A DNA stretch of 64,000 bases from Streptomyces sp. NBC_01775 (GCF_035917675.1 NZ_CP109104.1:8308001-8372000); one strand, 5' to 3'; shown: positions 9,324 through 22,652, counted from the stretch's first letter. Translations and numbers: made by a program. Notes: generated by a model from the sequence alone, not told the origin.

Positions 9324-11998
9324 TGGAGTCGGCTGAAATCCGCCGCCGCTGGCTGCGCTTCTTCGAGGAGCGGGGGCACCACGTCGTGCCGTCGGCGTCG
9401 CTGATCGCGGACGACCCCACCCTCCTGCTGGTCCCCGCGGGCATGGTCCCCTTCAAGCCGTACTTCCTGGGCGAGGTCACCCCGCCCTGGCCGCGTGCCA
9501 CCAGCGTGCAGAAGTGCGTGCGCACACCGGACATCGAAGAGGTCGGCAAGACCACCCGGCACGGCACCTTCTTCCAGATGTGCGGCAACTTCTCCTTCGG
9601 TGACTACTTCAAGGAAGGTGCCGCCAAGCTCGCCTGGGAGCTGCTGACCAGCTCGCAGGACAAGGGCGGCTACGGCCTGGACCCCGAGCGCCTGTGGATC
9701 ACCGTCTACGAGCAGGACGACGAGGCCGAGCGCATCTGGCGCGAGGTCGTCGGCGTTCCCGCCGAGCGCATCCAGCGCCTCGGGATGGAGGAGAACTACT
9801 GGTCCATGGGCGTCCCGGGCCCCTGCGGACCCTGCTCGGAGATCAACTACGACCGGGGTCCCGAGTTCGGAGTCGAGGGCGGCCCCGCCGTCAACGACGA
9901 GCGCTACGTCGAGATCTGGAACCTCGTGTTCATGCAGTACGAGCGCGGCGAGGGCTCCTCCAAGACGGACTTCGAGATCCTCGGCGACCTGCCCAGCAAG
10001 AACATCGACACCGGGCTCGGCCTGGAGCGCCTGGCGATGATCCTCCAGGGCGTGCACAACATGTACGAGATCGACACCTCGCGTGCCGTCATCGACAAGG
10101 CCACCGAGCTGACCGGCATCGCCTACGGCGCCGCCGAGCACTCCGACGTCTCCCTGCGCGTCGTCTCCGACCACATCCGCACCTCCGTGATGCTCATCGG
10201 CGACGGCGTCACGCCGGGCAACGAGGGCCGTGGCTACGTCCTGCGCCGCATCATGCGCCGCGCCATCCGCAACATGCGCATCCTGGGTGCCTCGCGCCCC
10301 GTGGCTGAGGACCTCATCGACGTCGTGATCGAGACGATGGGCCAGCAGTACCCGGAGCTGGTCACCGACCGCAAGCGCATCGAGACCGTCGCGCTCGCCG
10401 AGGAGGCCGCCTTCCTCAAGACTCTGAGGGCCGGGACCAACATCCTCGACACCGCCGTCACCGACACCAAGGCCGAGGGCGGCAAGGTACTTTCCGGCGA
10501 CAAGGCGTTCCTGCTCCACGACACCTGGGGCTTCCCCATCGACCTCACCCTGGAGATGGCCGCCGAGCAGGGCCTCTCCGTGGACGAACAGGGCTTCCGC
10601 CGCCTGATGAAGGAGCAGCGGGAGCGCGCCAAGGCCGACGCCAAGTCCAAGAAGCAGGGCCACGCCGACCTCTCGGCCTACCGCGAGATCGCCGACAGCG
10701 CGGGCGCCACCGACTTCACCGGATACAACGCCACCGCCGACGAGGCCGGCATCGTCGGCCTCCTCGTGGACGGTGTCCCCTCGCCCGCCGCCCACGAGGG
10801 CGACGAGGTGGAGGTCGTCCTCGACCGCACCCCCTTCTACGCCGAGGGCGGCGGCCAGCTCGCCGACACCGGTCGCATCAAGCTGCACAGCGGCGCCGTC
10901 ATCGAGGTCCGCGACGTCCAGCAGCCGGTGCCGGGCGTCAGCGTCCACAAGGGCACCGTGCAGGTCGGCGAGGTCACGGTGGGCTCGCCCGCGTACGCGC
11001 AGATCGACGGCGACCGCAGGCGCTCCATCGCCCGCGCCCACAGCGCCACCCACCTCACCCACCAGGCGCTGCGCGACGCGCTGGGCCCGACGGCGGCCCA
11101 GGCCGGTTCGGAGAACGCCCCCGGCCGCTTCCGCTTCGACTTCGGCTCGCCCGCCGCTGTCCCCGGCGGCGTGCTCACCGACGTCGAGCAGAAGATCAAC
11201 GAGGTGCTGGCCCGCGAACTCGACGTGCAGGCCGAGTACATGGGCATCGACGACGCCAAGAAGCAGGGCGCGCTGGCCGAGTTCGGCGAGAAGTACGGCC
11301 AGACCGTGCGCGTGGTCACCATCGGAGACTTCTCCAAGGAGCTGTGCGGCGGCACGCATGTGCACAACACCGCGCAGCTCGGCCTGGTCAAGCTGCTGGG
11401 GGAGTCCTCCATCGGCTCCGGCGTGCGCAGGGTCGAGGCGCTGGTCGGGGTGGACGCCTACAAGTTCCTGGCCCGCGAGCACACCGTCGTCTCGCAGCTC
11501 ACGGAGCTGGTCAAGGGCCGCCCGGAGGAGCTGCCCGAGCGGGTGTCCGGGATGCTGGCCAAGCTCAAGGACGCCGAGAAGGAGATCGAGCGCTTCCGCG
11601 CCGAGAAGGTCCTCCAGGCCGCCGGCGGGCTCGCCGAGGGCGCCAAGGACGTACGGGGTATCGCGCTGGTCGCCGCCAAGGTGCCGGACGGCACCGCCGC
11701 GGACGACCTGCGCACCCTGGTCCTCGATGTGCGCCAGCGGCTCGGCAGCCGCCCCGCCGTCGTCGCGCTGTTCGCCGTGACCAACGGCCGTCCCCTCACC
11801 GTGATCGCCACCAACGAGGCCGCCCGGGAGAAGGGCCTCAAGGCCGGTGAACTGGTGCGCACCGCCGCCAAGACGCTCAGCGGCGGGGGCGGCGGCAAGC
11901 CGGACGTCGCCCAGGGCGGCGGCCAGAACCCGGCCGCCGTGGACGAGGCCCACGCCGCCGTCGAGCGCCTGGTCGCCGAGGCGGGGGGCAACGCCTGA
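9323..11998 (+). CDS. alaS: Alanyl-tRNA synthetase
   Basis: An 891-residue class II synthetase of full length. N-terminal catalytic landmarks include [16 protein letters not shown] and [15 protein letters not shown]; the editing domain carries the zinc/hydrolase motifs HSATHLTH (near residue 575) and CGGTHVHNT (near residue 675); the C-terminal C-Ala region ends in a Gly-rich [14 protein letters not shown]. It charges tRNA-Ala and clears Ser/Gly mischarging. It overlaps ruvX by one base (TGATG). Confidence 0.97.
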   Translation: MESAEIRRRWLRFFEERGHHVVPSASLIADDPTLLLVPAGMVPFKPYFLGEVTPPWPRATSVQKCVRTPDIEEVGKTTRHGTFFQMCGNFSFGDYFKEGAAKLAWELLTSSQDKGGYGLDPERLWITVYEQDDEAERIWREVVGVPAERIQRLGMEENYWSMGVPGPCGPCSEINYDRGPEFGVEGGPAVNDERYVEIWNLVFMQYERGEGSSKTDFEILGDLPSKNIDTGLGLERLAMILQGVHNMYEIDTSRAVIDKATELTGIAYGAAEHSDVSLRVVSDHIRTSVMLIGDGVTPGNEGRGYVLRRIMRRAIRNMRILGASRPVAEDLIDVVIETMGQQYPELVTDRKRIETVALAEEAAFLKTLRAGTNILDTAVTDTKAEGGKVLSGDKAFLLHDTWGFPIDLTLEMAAEQGLSVDEQGFRRLMKEQRERAKADAKSKKQGHADLSAYREIADSAGATDFTGYNATADEAGIVGLLVDGVPSPAAHEGDEVEVVLDRTPFYAEGGGQLADTGRIKLHSGAVIEVRDVQQPVPGVSVHKGTVQVGEVTVGSPAYAQIDGDRRRSIARAHSATHLTHQALRDALGPTAAQAGSENAPGRFRFDFGSPAAVPGGVLTDVEQKINEVLARELDVQAEYMGIDDAKKQGALAEFGEKYGQTVRVVTIGDFSKELCGGTHVHNTAQLGLVKLLGESSIGSGVRRVEALVGVDAYKFLAREHTVVSQLTELVKGRPEELPERVSGMLAKLKDAEKEIERFRAEKVLQAAGGLAEGAKDVRGIALVAAKVPDGTAADDLRTLVLDVRQRLGSRPAVVALFAVTNGRPLTVIATNEAAREKGLKAGELVRTAAKTLSGGGGGKPDVAQGGGQNPAAVDEAHAAVERLVAEAGGNA

Positions 11999-12477
11999 TG
12001 GACTCACCGTCCTTCCGGCGGGGCCGGCGGCTGGCCGTCGACGTCGGGGACGCCCGGATCGGGGTCGCCAGCAGCGACCCCGACGGGGTCCTCGCGACCC
12101 CCGTCGAGACGGTGCCGGGACGCGACGTTCCGGCGGCCCTGCGGCGCCTGGTCGCCCTGGCGGAGGAGTACGAACCCCTGGAGGTCGTCGTCGGGCTGCC
12201 CCGTTCGCTCAGCGGCGGGGAGGGTCCGGCGGCGGCCAAGGTGCGGGTTTTCGCGGAGGAGCTGGCGAAAAACATCACACCCGTGCCCGTCCGGCTGGTC
12301 GATGAGCGCATGACGACGGTCACCGCGGCGCAGGGGATGCGCGCCTCGGGAGTCAGTTCCAAGAAGGGGCGTTCGCGTATCGACCAGGCCGCCGCCGTGG
12401 TGATTCTGCAAAGCGCGCTGGAGACGGAACGGACGTCCGGCCGTCCCCCCGGGAAGTGCGTCGAGGTGGTTGTCTGA
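11998..12477 (+). CDS. ruvX: Putative pre-16S rRNA nuclease / YqgF-RuvX family
   Basis: A 159-residue RNase H-fold protein. It shows the family start RRLAVDVGDARIGVASSDPDG with the first acidic residue, the VVGLPRSLSG loop, and the C-terminal VRLVDERMTTV and RIDQAAAVVILQ that carry the remaining acidic residues. YqgF proteins process the 5' end of 16S rRNA in E. coli; the RuvX name reflects an older proposal of Holliday-junction cleavage. It is coupled to alaS by a one-base overlap. Confidence 0.92.
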   Translation: MDSPSFRRGRRLAVDVGDARIGVASSDPDGVLATPVETVPGRDVPAALRRLVALAEEYEPLEVVVGLPRSLSGGEGPAAAKVRVFAEELAKNITPVPVRLVDERMTTVTAAQGMRASGVSSKKGRSRIDQAAAVVILQSALETERTSGRPPGKCVEVVV

Positions 12478-12601
12478 TCGCGGTACGGTAACGTTCCGCG
12501 CGACACGGCAGCCGGCGAACGCATACATACAGCGCACGGGCTTCGGTACGGGAGCCCGCCGCGACTTCACCGGCTGCCGCTCTCGCGTCACAAGGGGATC
12601 G

Positions 12602-14584
12602 ATGACTGAGTATGGCCGGGGACCTGGTTCCCAACCGTGGCATCCTGATGACCCCCTCTACGGGGATCAGGAGTGGAGCGGCGGTCAGGCCGGGTACGAG
12701 GACGGCTGGGGTCCGAACTCGCAGCAGGGGGAGTATTCCGGTAACCCCGGGTACCCGCAGTACCCCGGGGCGCAACAGCCCCACGACCCCTATTACCAGC
12801 AGCAGTCGCAGCAGTACGAGCAGTACGAATACCCCCAGCAGTACGAGCACCCCCAGCAGGCTCCTCAGTACGGGCAGACTCAGAACTACCAGCAGCCGCA
12901 GGACTATCAGCACTACCAGAACTATCAGCACCCCCAGCAGCAGCCGGAGCAGCAGCAGTACGGCGGCTGGGAGGGCACCCAGGGCGGCGGCCGGCACTAC
13001 GACCCCGGGTACGGCGGGCAGGGCGGGCACGACACCGGCCAGTACGACACCGGCCAGTACGGCATCCCGCAGGCCGACCTCTACGGCACCGGCGAACACC
13101 CGGCGATGGCGCCCGCCGACCTGTACGGCACCGGCGAACACAGCGTCATGCGCCCGGCCGACCTGTACGGCACCGGCGAGCACCCGGCGATGGCGCCCGC
13201 CGACCCCTACGGCACCGGTGAGTACCAGGCCATGGGGCCCACCGATCTCTACGCCAGCGGTGAGCACCCCGCCTACGCCGGACCGGCGCAGGGCTACCAG
13301 CAGCAGGGCGGCTACGCCCCGCCTCAGCCACGGCACCCCCACGAGCACCCCGGCCACGACCCGCAGCGCGGACCGGCGGCCCCGGATCCCGACACCGGCT
13401 GGGACCCCGGCCCCGACCGGGGCGAGCATGCCTTCTTCTCGGACCGGGACGAGGAGGAGCCGGACGACTACGACCGCTACGACCGCTATGACGGGGACGA
13501 AGACGGGCGCGGTCGCGGGCGCAAGAGCGGGACGGGGAGCAGGACCAAGCGCCGTAGCGGCTGCGCCTGCACCGTGGTCGCCGCTGTGCTGGCGGCGGGC
13601 GTCGGCACTGTCGGATACTTCGGCTACGACTTCTACCAGACCCATTTCGGCCCGGCCCCGGACTACCCGGGCAAGGGCTCGGGCGAGGTGACGGTCAAGA
13701 TCCCGGAAGGGGCATCCGTAGCCGACATGGGCCAGGTCCTCCAGCGCGAGGGTGTGGTCAAGAGCCCCGGTGCCTTCGTGGAGGCGGCAGGCAACAAGAG
13801 AGGTATCCAGGCGGGCACCTACACCCTGCGCAAGCGGATGTCCGGCGCCCGTGCGGTCGAGCTGATGCTCGACCCCAACAGCCAGAACGGCCTCATCGTC
13901 GCCGAGGGCTGGCGCGCCAAGAAGATCTACCAAGAGGTCGACAAGAAGCTCGACGTCCCCGAGGGCACCACCGAGAAGGCCGCCGAATCCGGCAAGATCG
14001 GCCTCCCGAAGTGGGCCAAGGGCAAGCCGGAAGGTTTCCTCTTCCCCTCCAGGTACAGCGTCGGCAAGAACAGCAAACCTGAGAACGTACTGCGCGAGAT
14101 GGTCAGGCGCGCCGAGGCCGAGTACACGAGGACGGGCCTGGAAGCCGAGTCGAAGAAGGCCGGCAAGACACCCGAGGAGGTCATCACCATCGCCTCCCTC
14201 GTCCAGGCCGAGGCCCAGCAGGACCACGAGTTCGGCAAGGTCTCCCGGGTCATCTACAACCGCCTCGACAAGGACATGAAGCTCGGCTTCGACTCGACCA
14301 TCAACTACGCGATGGGCCGCTCCAGCCTGGACACGTCGATCAGCGACACGAAGTACCCCTCGCCGTACAACACCTATCTCCACCAGGGCCTCCCGCCCGG
14401 CCCCATCGGCAACCCGGGCCACCAGGCCATAGAGGCGGCGCTCAAGCCGACCAAGGGAGACTGGCTCTACTTCGTCACGGTCAAGCCCGGGGACACCCGC
14501 TTCACCGACAGCGAGAGCGAGCACTCCAAGAACGTCGAAGACTTCAACAAGGAACAGCGCAACAAGAAGGGGAACGGCGGCTGA
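12602..14584 (+). CDS. mltG: Endolytic peptidoglycan transglycosylase with long disordered N-terminus
   Basis: A 660-residue protein. Residues 1-150 are Gln/Tyr/Pro/Gly rich, 158-227 are five 14-residue repeats, 250-315 are acidic/basic, one membrane helix spans about 321-341 (TVVAAVLAAGVGTVGYFGY), and the YceG/MltG domain fills the rest. The catalytic segment IASLVQAEAQ (conserved Glu near 537) and FDSTINYAMG are present. MltG cleaves nascent glycan strands and sets their length. The cytoplasmic extension is far longer than in E. coli MltG, as in other actinobacteria. The ATG at 12602 has AAGGGG upstream. Its stop overlaps the aroE start. Confidence 0.93.
   Translation: MTEYGRGPGSQPWHPDDPLYGDQEWSGGQAGYEDGWGPNSQQGEYSGNPGYPQYPGAQQPHDPYYQQQSQQYEQYEYPQQYEHPQQAPQYGQTQNYQQPQDYQHYQNYQHPQQQPEQQQYGGWEGTQGGGRHYDPGYGGQGGHDTGQYDTGQYGIPQADLYGTGEHPAMAPADLYGTGEHSVMRPADLYGTGEHPAMAPADPYGTGEYQAMGPTDLYASGEHPAYAGPAQGYQQQGGYAPPQPRHPHEHPGHDPQRGPAAPDPDTGWDPGPDRGEHAFFSDRDEEEPDDYDRYDRYDGDEDGRGRGRKSGTGSRTKRRSGCACTVVAAVLAAGVGTVGYFGYDFYQTHFGPAPDYPGKGSGEVTVKIPEGASVADMGQVLQREGVVKSPGAFVEAAGNKRGIQAGTYTLRKRMSGARAVELMLDPNSQNGLIVAEGWRAKKIYQEVDKKLDVPEGTTEKAAESGKIGLPKWAKGKPEGFLFPSRYSVGKNSKPENVLREMVRRAEAEYTRTGLEAESKKAGKTPEEVITIASLVQAEAQQDHEFGKVSRVIYNRLDKDMKLGFDSTINYAMGRSSLDTSISDTKYPSPYNTYLHQGLPPGPIGNPGHQAIEAALKPTKGDWLYFVTVKPGDTRFTDSESEHSKNVEDFNKEQRNKKGNGG
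13073..13282 (+). repeat. Five 42-bp in-frame repeats inside mltG
   Basis: Five consecutive 14-codon units encode variants of ADLYGTGEHPAMAP (residues 158-227 of MltG): units 1 and 3 are identical, unit 2 has SVMR, units 4 and 5 are more diverged (ADPYGTGEYQAMGP and TDLYASGEHPAYAG). DNA similarity between units suggests expansion by recombination or slippage. Confidence 0.85.
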
Positions 14585-15441
14585 TGCCCGAGCAGGCGCA
14601 CCAGGAGTCATACACCGGGCAGGAGCGGGGCAAGCGTGCGGCGGTCCTCGGTTCCCCGATCGCCCACTCGCTCTCCCCGGTGCTGCACCGCGCCGCGTAC
14701 GCCGAACTTGGCCTGGGGACCTGGACGTACGACCGCTTCGACGTCGACGAGGAGGGCATCGCCGGCTTCCTCGCCGACCTCGACGAGCGGTGGGCCGGAC
14801 TGTCCTTGACCATGCCGCTGAAGCGGGCGGTCATCCCGTTGCTGGACGAGGTCAGCGAGACCGCCGCCTCGGTCGAGGCCGTCAACACCGTGGTCTTCGG
14901 CGAGGACGGCCGCCGCCTCGGCGACAACACCGACATCCCCGGCATGATCGCCGCCTTGAACGAGGTCGACGTCGAAGCCGTCGACAGCGCGACCGTGCTC
15001 GGCGCCGGCGCCACGGCGGCCTCCGCGCTCGCCGCGCTCACCCGGGTGTGCAAGGGCGAGATCACCGCCTATGTGCGCAGCGAGGAGCGGGCGCGCGAGA
15101 TGCGGGGCTGGGGCGAGCGCCTCGGCGTCGCCGTACGCACGGAGGAATGGACGCGCGCCGCGGAGGGGCTCAGGGCGCCGCTCGTCCTCTCCACCACGCC
15201 GGTGGGAGCGACGGACGGCCTCGCACAGGCGGCGCCCGCCGTGGGCGGCACGCTCTTCGACGTCGTCTACGACCCCTGGCCGACCGCCCTGGCCGCGGCC
15301 TGGAACGGTGGCGTCGTCGGCGGGCTGGACCTGCTTGTGCACCAGGCGGTGCTTCAGGTCGAGCAGATGACCGGCCGGCGGCCGGCGCCGGGTGTGATGC
15401 GCGCGGCGGGTGAGGCGGAGCTGCGGGCCCGCGCCGCCTGA
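14584..15441 (+). CDS. aroE: Shikimate dehydrogenase
   Basis: A 285-residue NADPH-dependent enzyme converting 3-dehydroshikimate to shikimate. Substrate-binding landmarks are [25 protein letters not shown] (catalytic Lys) and GDNTDIPGM (catalytic Asp); the nucleotide-binding turn is [15 protein letters not shown]. It is coupled to mltG by a one-base overlap. A 157-base gap separates it from aroC. That gap contains a short CCCCGGCGGGG inverted repeat near 15490 and presumably an aroC promoter. Confidence 0.94.
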   Translation: MPEQAHQESYTGQERGKRAAVLGSPIAHSLSPVLHRAAYAELGLGTWTYDRFDVDEEGIAGFLADLDERWAGLSLTMPLKRAVIPLLDEVSETAASVEAVNTVVFGEDGRRLGDNTDIPGMIAALNEVDVEAVDSATVLGAGATAASALAALTRVCKGEITAYVRSEERAREMRGWGERLGVAVRTEEWTRAAEGLRAPLVLSTTPVGATDGLAQAAPAVGGTLFDVVYDPWPTALAAAWNGGVVGGLDLLVHQAVLQVEQMTGRRPAPGVMRAAGEAELRARAA

Positions 15442-15598
15442 TCCGGCTCCTGCCCGCCTCCTCGTTCCTCCGGTCTTCGGCGGGGAGGTGCCCCGGCGGG
15501 GCTGTTTTCGTGGGCTCGGGGGAGGCCCCTCCTTCCGGGCATGGGAGGATCGGTCCCAGGGAAGAGCATGGGCCGCGAGGCGGCCGAGAGGAGCACCG

Positions 15599-18410
<2,812 letters not shown>

Positions 18411-18414
18411 GCGA

Positions 18415-18458
18415 CCGTCCGCGGCGGGGGGCGGGACCGCCACCCGCCGCGCGGACGG
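18415..18458 (+). terminator. Terminator hairpin after aroB
   Basis: CCGTCCGC-GGCGGG (18415-18428) pairs with CCCGCCGC-GCGGACGG (18443-18458), 14 bp with a two-base bulge and a 14-nt loop. It ends the aroC-K-B unit. The remaining bases to 18622 carry a 9-bp direct repeat, CGGTATCCG, at 18541 and 18556, possibly regulatory for the next gene. Confidence 0.65.
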
Positions 18459-18622
18459 GAACCGCCGGGCGGCGCAGGGGCGTCGGGCACTCGGGAGTGG
18501 ACCCGGCCGTTCACAGCAAGACGGTTGGGAACGGTACCTTCGGTATCCGGAGAACCGGTATCCGAAAGACACAGGGCGCCCGCCGACGGCGCCCCCAGAC
18601 CTGAGACGGAGTTGGGGTCCGG

Positions 18623-19603
18623 ATGCAGCACAGCGGTGCCCATGGCACCTACGGAGGCTTCGCCGCACAGTGGCCCACGCCCCCACTCCGCCCTGATGCC
18701 TCCGCCGGCCCGGCGCACCCCCACCACCCGCCTCACCCGCCCCACCCGCAGCCCCAGCCCCAGCCCCAGCCGCCGCACCCGCAGCCGCCCCACCCGCAGA
18801 CCCAGCAGCACCCACAGCCTCCGCTTCCGCCCCAGCCCCACCCCGCCCAGCCGCCCGCCCAGCCCGCACCCCAGGGCCCGCCCGGCGGGGGAGTGCCGCC
18901 CGGCGGGCGGGCGCCGCAGGGTGTCGGCGCACCGCAGGGCGGCGGGGGGCAATCCAGCGAGTCGACGGGCCACATCAAGCTGCCCCCCGGCGGCCCGGTG
19001 CAGATACCCGCGCCGGGCGCCACCCCCGCCCAGCTCGACGGCACCCGCGCGGCCGTCGCCGTCCTGCTCATCGGCCCGGCGGGCGCGGGCAAGACCACCG
19101 TGGCGCGCTACTGGGCGGACCACCGAGCCGTCCCCACGGCGCACATCAGCCTCGACGACGTACGCGAATGGGTGCGCTCCGGCTTCGCCGACCCCCAGGC
19201 GGGCTGGAACGACCACTCCGAGGCGCAGTACCGCCTCGCCCGCCGCACCTGTGGCTTCTCCGCGCGCAACTTTCTGGCCAACGGTGTCTCCTGCGTCCTG
19301 GACGACGCGGTCTTCCCCGACTGGCCGGTCGTCGGCCTCGGCGGCTGGAAGCGCCATGTGGGCCCCGGCCTCATCCCGGTCGTCCTGCTGCCGGGCCTGG
19401 ACATCGTCCTGGAGCGCAACGCGGCCCGGTCAGGCAACAGACGCCTGTCCGACGAGGAGGTCGCCCACATCCACGGCCGTATGGCCGGCTGGTACGGCTC
19501 GGGGCTGCCCATCATCGACAACTCGCGCCAGGACGTGGCCAGCACGGCCCGCATGCTCGACAACGTCGTCGCGCGCAGCCTCGCCAGCCCGCTGAGCTGG
19601 TAG
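18623..19603 (+). CDS. P-loop ATPase/kinase-like protein with Pro-His-Gln-rich N-terminus
   Basis: A 326-residue protein. Residues 1 to about 115 are low complexity (runs of PHP, PQPQ, PPG); the C-terminal 180 residues are a small P-loop domain of the AAA_33/nucleotide-kinase kind, with Walker A LIGPAGAGKTTVAR and the Asp-rich strand ISLDDVREW. The kinase-like fold suggests phosphorylation of a small molecule or RNA, but no substrate can be named. It lies between aroB and the M24 protein gene; whether it belongs to the same transcript is unclear. Confidence 0.75.
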   Translation: MQHSGAHGTYGGFAAQWPTPPLRPDASAGPAHPHHPPHPPHPQPQPQPQPPHPQPPHPQTQQHPQPPLPPQPHPAQPPAQPAPQGPPGGGVPPGGRAPQGVGAPQGGGGQSSESTGHIKLPPGGPVQIPAPGATPAQLDGTRAAVAVLLIGPAGAGKTTVARYWADHRAVPTAHISLDDVREWVRSGFADPQAGWNDHSEAQYRLARRTCGFSARNFLANGVSCVLDDAVFPDWPVVGLGGWKRHVGPGLIPVVLLPGLDIVLERNAARSGNRRLSDEEVAHIHGRMAGWYGSGLPIIDNSRQDVASTARMLDNVVARSLASPLSW

Positions 19604-19694
19604 CTGAGCCCCACAAGCCCGGTCCCCGGGGGCCTGTCGCCCGCACGGCCCTCTCCGGGCGGCCGAGGCGGGCCGACGTGCATAGGCTCGGCAC

Positions 19695-20933
19695 ATGTCC
19701 GAGGTGCATGTCTCCCGCCGCTCACGGCTCCGTGACCGCTGTGCGGCGAGCACGGCGCACGACGGACCCGCCGACGCGGTGCTGGTCTCCAGCCCTGCCA
19801 ACGTCCGCTATCTCACCGGCCGCGCGGCCCCCGACAGCGTGCTGCTGCTCGGAGCGGACGGCCGGGACACCCTTGTCTCTGTCCCGGGAGGGGGCCCGCT
19901 GAACGGAGGCAACCCCGCCGACGGCCTGCGTGAGACCGTGCTGGACGCGGAGAGCGCGGAGAACGCGGAGGGCGGCGAAGAGCCGGGAGAGGGCCGCGAG
20001 GCCATGGACGGCGCGCAGAGCGCCCCCCGCGCCCGGGGCGCCAAGGGCAGAGCCAGGACCGCCGGGAGCGTCGAGGACGCCGCGGTGGCCGCCGCCGGGC
20101 TCGCCGCACGCGGCGGGGCCGGCGCGCTGGCCGTCGAGGAGCACCATCTGACGGTCGCCCGGCACCGCGCCCTCGCCACGGCCGCCCCCGGCCTCCGCCT
20201 CGCCGACCTCGGCCTGGCTGTGGAGCAGCAGCGGGTCGTCAAGGACGAGGAGGAGATCTCCGCTTTGCGTATCGCGGCCGAGATCACCGACCAGGCGCTC
20301 GGCGAGCTGCTGGAGTCGATCCTCGTGGGCCGTACCGAGCGGCACCTCGCGCTGGAGCTGGAGCGGCGGCTGATCGACCACGGTGCCGAGGGCGCGGCCT
20401 TCCCCACCTCCGTGGCGACCGGTCCCCATTCCGGACTTCCCGGACATCGGCCGACCGACCGGCGTGTGGAAGAGGGAGATTTCCTGACCGTGCGCCTGGG
20501 CGCCCGCTACCGCGGATACCGCTGTCAGATCGGCCGTACGTTCGTGATCGGCACCGCGCCCGAGGACTGGCAGATCGAGCTGTACGACCTCGTCTTCGCC
20601 GCTCAGCGCGCTGCGCGGGAGGCTCTGGGGCCCGGTACGGAGTGCCGCGAGGTGGACCTCGCGGCCCGGCAGGTACTGGACGCCGCCGGGCATGGTGCGG
20701 CCGTCGAGGAGTCCACGGGCCATGGGGTGGGGCTGGAAATCGGTGAGGACCCTCGGCTGTCACCTGCGGCCATGGGTAAACTGGACGCTTGTGTGCCGGT
20801 CACCGTCGAACCGGGGGTCCATCTCCCGGGCCGGGGCGGCGTCCGGATCGACGACACGCTCGTCGTCCGCCCGCAGGCGGACGGCGGACCCGAGCTACTC
20901 ACCATCACGACCAAGGAGCTGCTCGCCCTCTAG
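19695..20933 (+). CDS. M24 (Xaa-Pro aminopeptidase-like) protein with altered metal ligands, probable pseudoenzyme
   Basis: A 412-residue pita-bread-fold protein with an N-terminal creatinase-like domain interrupted by a charged insert (about residues 88-120) and a C-terminal M24 domain. M24 enzymes bind two metals through Asp, Asp, His, Glu and Glu. Here the two Asp positions, 11 residues apart, are Arg267 (TVRLGARY) and Gln278 (YRCQIGRT), and the last Glu is Asp386 (GVRIDDT), while His (STGHGVGLE) and Glu (TVEPGVH) remain. Normal two-metal catalysis therefore looks impossible; a binding or regulatory role is inferred. It lies directly upstream of efp. Confidence 0.82.
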   Translation: MSEVHVSRRSRLRDRCAASTAHDGPADAVLVSSPANVRYLTGRAAPDSVLLLGADGRDTLVSVPGGGPLNGGNPADGLRETVLDAESAENAEGGEEPGEGREAMDGAQSAPRARGAKGRARTAGSVEDAAVAAAGLAARGGAGALAVEEHHLTVARHRALATAAPGLRLADLGLAVEQQRVVKDEEEISALRIAAEITDQALGELLESILVGRTERHLALELERRLIDHGAEGAAFPTSVATGPHSGLPGHRPTDRRVEEGDFLTVRLGARYRGYRCQIGRTFVIGTAPEDWQIELYDLVFAAQRAAREALGPGTECREVDLAARQVLDAAGHGAAVEESTGHGVGLEIGEDPRLSPAAMGKLDACVPVTVEPGVHLPGRGGVRIDDTLVVRPQADGGPELLTITTKELLAL

Positions 20934-21016
20934 TCCTCGCGGGGACAGGCCCACGGGCCTTCGGAGGCGCGGCAGTAGCCCTGGTCTCCGCAGCAGTCTC
21001 AGGAGATTCCGCGACC

Positions 21017-21583
21017 GTGGCATCCACGAACGACCTCAAGAACGGCATGGTGCTCAAGCTCGACGCCGACCAGCTCTGGTCCGTCGTTGAGTTCCAGCAC
21101 GTCAAGCCCGGCAAGGGCCCCGCTTTCGTCCGCACCAAGCTCAAGAACGTGCTGTCCGGCAAGACCGTCGACAAGACGTTCAACGCGGGCACCAAGGTCG
21201 AGACGGCCACCGTGGACCGACGTGACATGCAGTTCTCTTACATGGACGGCGACTACTTCGTCTTCATGGACATGCAGACCTACGACCAGCTTCACGTCGA
21301 CCGCAAGGTCGTCGGCGACGCCGCGAACTACCTCATCGAGGGCTTCGAGGCGACCGTCGCACAGCACGAGGGCGAGGTGCTCTACGTCGAGATGCCTGCC
21401 GCCGTCGAGCTGGAGATCAAGCACACCGAACCCGGCGTCCAGGGGGACCGCTCCACCGGCGGCTCCAAGCCCGCCGAGCTGGAGACGGGCTACAGCATCC
21501 AGGTCCCGCTCTTCATCACGACCGGCGAGAAGATCAAGGTCGACACCCGCTCCGGCGAGTACCTCGGCCGGGTGAACAGCTAA
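21017..21583 (+). CDS. efp: Translation elongation factor P
   Basis: A 188-residue three-domain factor that relieves ribosome stalling at proline runs. The loop tip is [10 protein letters not shown]; the symmetrical PGKGP loop is the actinobacterial type, reported to work without lysine modification, and no modification enzyme is visible here. The GTG at 21017 follows AGGAG and begins the conserved [13 protein letters not shown]. It is separated by two bases from nusB. Confidence 0.95.
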   Translation: MASTNDLKNGMVLKLDADQLWSVVEFQHVKPGKGPAFVRTKLKNVLSGKTVDKTFNAGTKVETATVDRRDMQFSYMDGDYFVFMDMQTYDQLHVDRKVVGDAANYLIEGFEATVAQHEGEVLYVEMPAAVELEIKHTEPGVQGDRSTGGSKPAELETGYSIQVPLFITTGEKIKVDTRSGEYLGRVNS

Positions 21584-21585
21584 CC

Positions 21586-22011
21586 GTGGCTGCCCGCAAC
21601 AAGGCCCGTAAGCGCGCCTTCCAGATCCTCTTCGAGGCCGATCAGCGCGATGCCGAGGTGCAGACCGTGCTGGCGGACTGGCTGCGGCTCGCCCGGACCG
21701 ACTCCCGGCAGCCGCCGGTGACCGAGTACACGATGCAGCTCGCCGAGGGGTACGCGGACAACGCGGCCCGTATCGACGAGCTGCTGTCCACCTACGCCGT
21801 GGGCTGGACGCTCGACCGGATGCCCGATGTGGACCGGAGCATCCTGCGGCTCGGCGTGTATGAGCTGCTGTGGGTGGACGACGTGCCGGACGCCGTGGTG
21901 ATCGACGAGGCGATCCAGCTCGCCAAGGAGTTCTCGACGGACGAGTCCCCCGGTTTCATCAACGGCCTGCTCGGCCGTCTGAAGGAGCTCAAGCCGGGGC
22001 TCTTGCGCTGA
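21586..22011 (+). CDS. nusB: Transcription antitermination factor NusB
   Basis: A 141-residue all-helical protein that binds boxA RNA with S10 (NusE) in rRNA antitermination. Landmarks are RNKARKRAFQILFEAD, DRSILRLGVYELLW, DVPDAVVIDEAIQLAKEFS and the terminal FINGLLGRL. The GTG start lies two bases after the efp stop, indicating one transcript that ends at the hairpin at 22028. Confidence 0.95.
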   Translation: MAARNKARKRAFQILFEADQRDAEVQTVLADWLRLARTDSRQPPVTEYTMQLAEGYADNAARIDELLSTYAVGWTLDRMPDVDRSILRLGVYELLWVDDVPDAVVIDEAIQLAKEFSTDESPGFINGLLGRLKELKPGLLR

Positions 22012-22027
22012 CAGACCCCCCGCTGAA

Positions 22028-22057
22028 AAGGGCACCCCCTCTCGTGGGGGTGCCCTT
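22028..22057. terminator. Bidirectional terminator between nusB and bldD
   Basis: A perfect 12-bp stem, AAGGGCACCCCC (22028-22039) with GGGGGTGCCCTT (22046-22057), and a six-base loop, followed by CCTTTTCC on the plus strand; the AAAA preceding the stem gives a U-run for the opposite direction. It separates convergent nusB and bldD. Confidence 0.88.
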
Positions 22058-22104
22058 CCTTTTCCGCTGCGGGAAAGAGGTGCGGCGTGAAAGCCGGTGC
22101 CCTC

Positions 22105-22605
22105 TTACACGTCCTCGTGGGACACCGCGCGGCGCGCGTCCGCGTCCAGGACGCCCCAGCTGATGAGCTGTTCGGTCAGCACGGACGGCGACTGGTCGTA
22201 GATGACCGCGAGCGTGCGCAGGTCGTCCTGGCGGATGGAGAGGACCTTGCCGTTGTAGTCGCCGCGCTGGGACTGGATCGTCGCCGCGTAGCGCTGGAGG
22301 GGGCCCGCCTTCTCCGCCGGGACGTGGGCCAGCCGCTCCAGGTCGAGCACGAGCTTCGGCGGGGGCTCAGCGGCTCCGCCCGGCGTGGTCCCGGGCAGCA
22401 GCTCCTGCACCGGCACTCCGTAGAAGTCCGCCAGCTCGGCGAGACGCTGCACGGTCACGGCGCGGTCCCCGCGCTCGTACGAGCCCACCACGACCGCCTT
22501 CCAGCGGCCCTGGGACTTCTCCTCGACACCATGGAGGGAGAGGCCCTGCTGGGTGCGGATGGCGCGGAGTTTCGCTCCGAGCTGTTTGGCGTATTCGCTG
22601 GACAT
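22105..22605 (-). CDS. bldD: Developmental master regulator BldD
   Basis: A 166-residue regulator that represses sporulation genes during vegetative growth. The N-terminal HTH (about 4-66) contains LGAKLRAIRTQQGLSLHGVEEK; the C-terminal domain carries the cyclic di-GMP signature R114-G-D and R125-Q-D-D, spaced exactly as described for S. coelicolor BldD, where a c-di-GMP tetramer bridges two C-terminal domains. Start ATG at 22605 follows GGGGAG. A near-consensus BldD box lies 48 bases upstream, consistent with known autoregulation. Confidence 0.97.
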   Translation of the reverse strand: MSSEYAKQLGAKLRAIRTQQGLSLHGVEEKSQGRWKAVVVGSYERGDRAVTVQRLAELADFYGVPVQELLPGTTPGGAAEPPPKLVLDLERLAHVPAEKAGPLQRYAATIQSQRGDYNGKVLSIRQDDLRTLAVIYDQSPSVLTEQLISWGVLDADARRAVSHEDV

Positions 22606-22652
22606 ATGGCTCCCCGGACGCTGTATCGCTGAGCGGCTCGGCCGCGCGTTTG

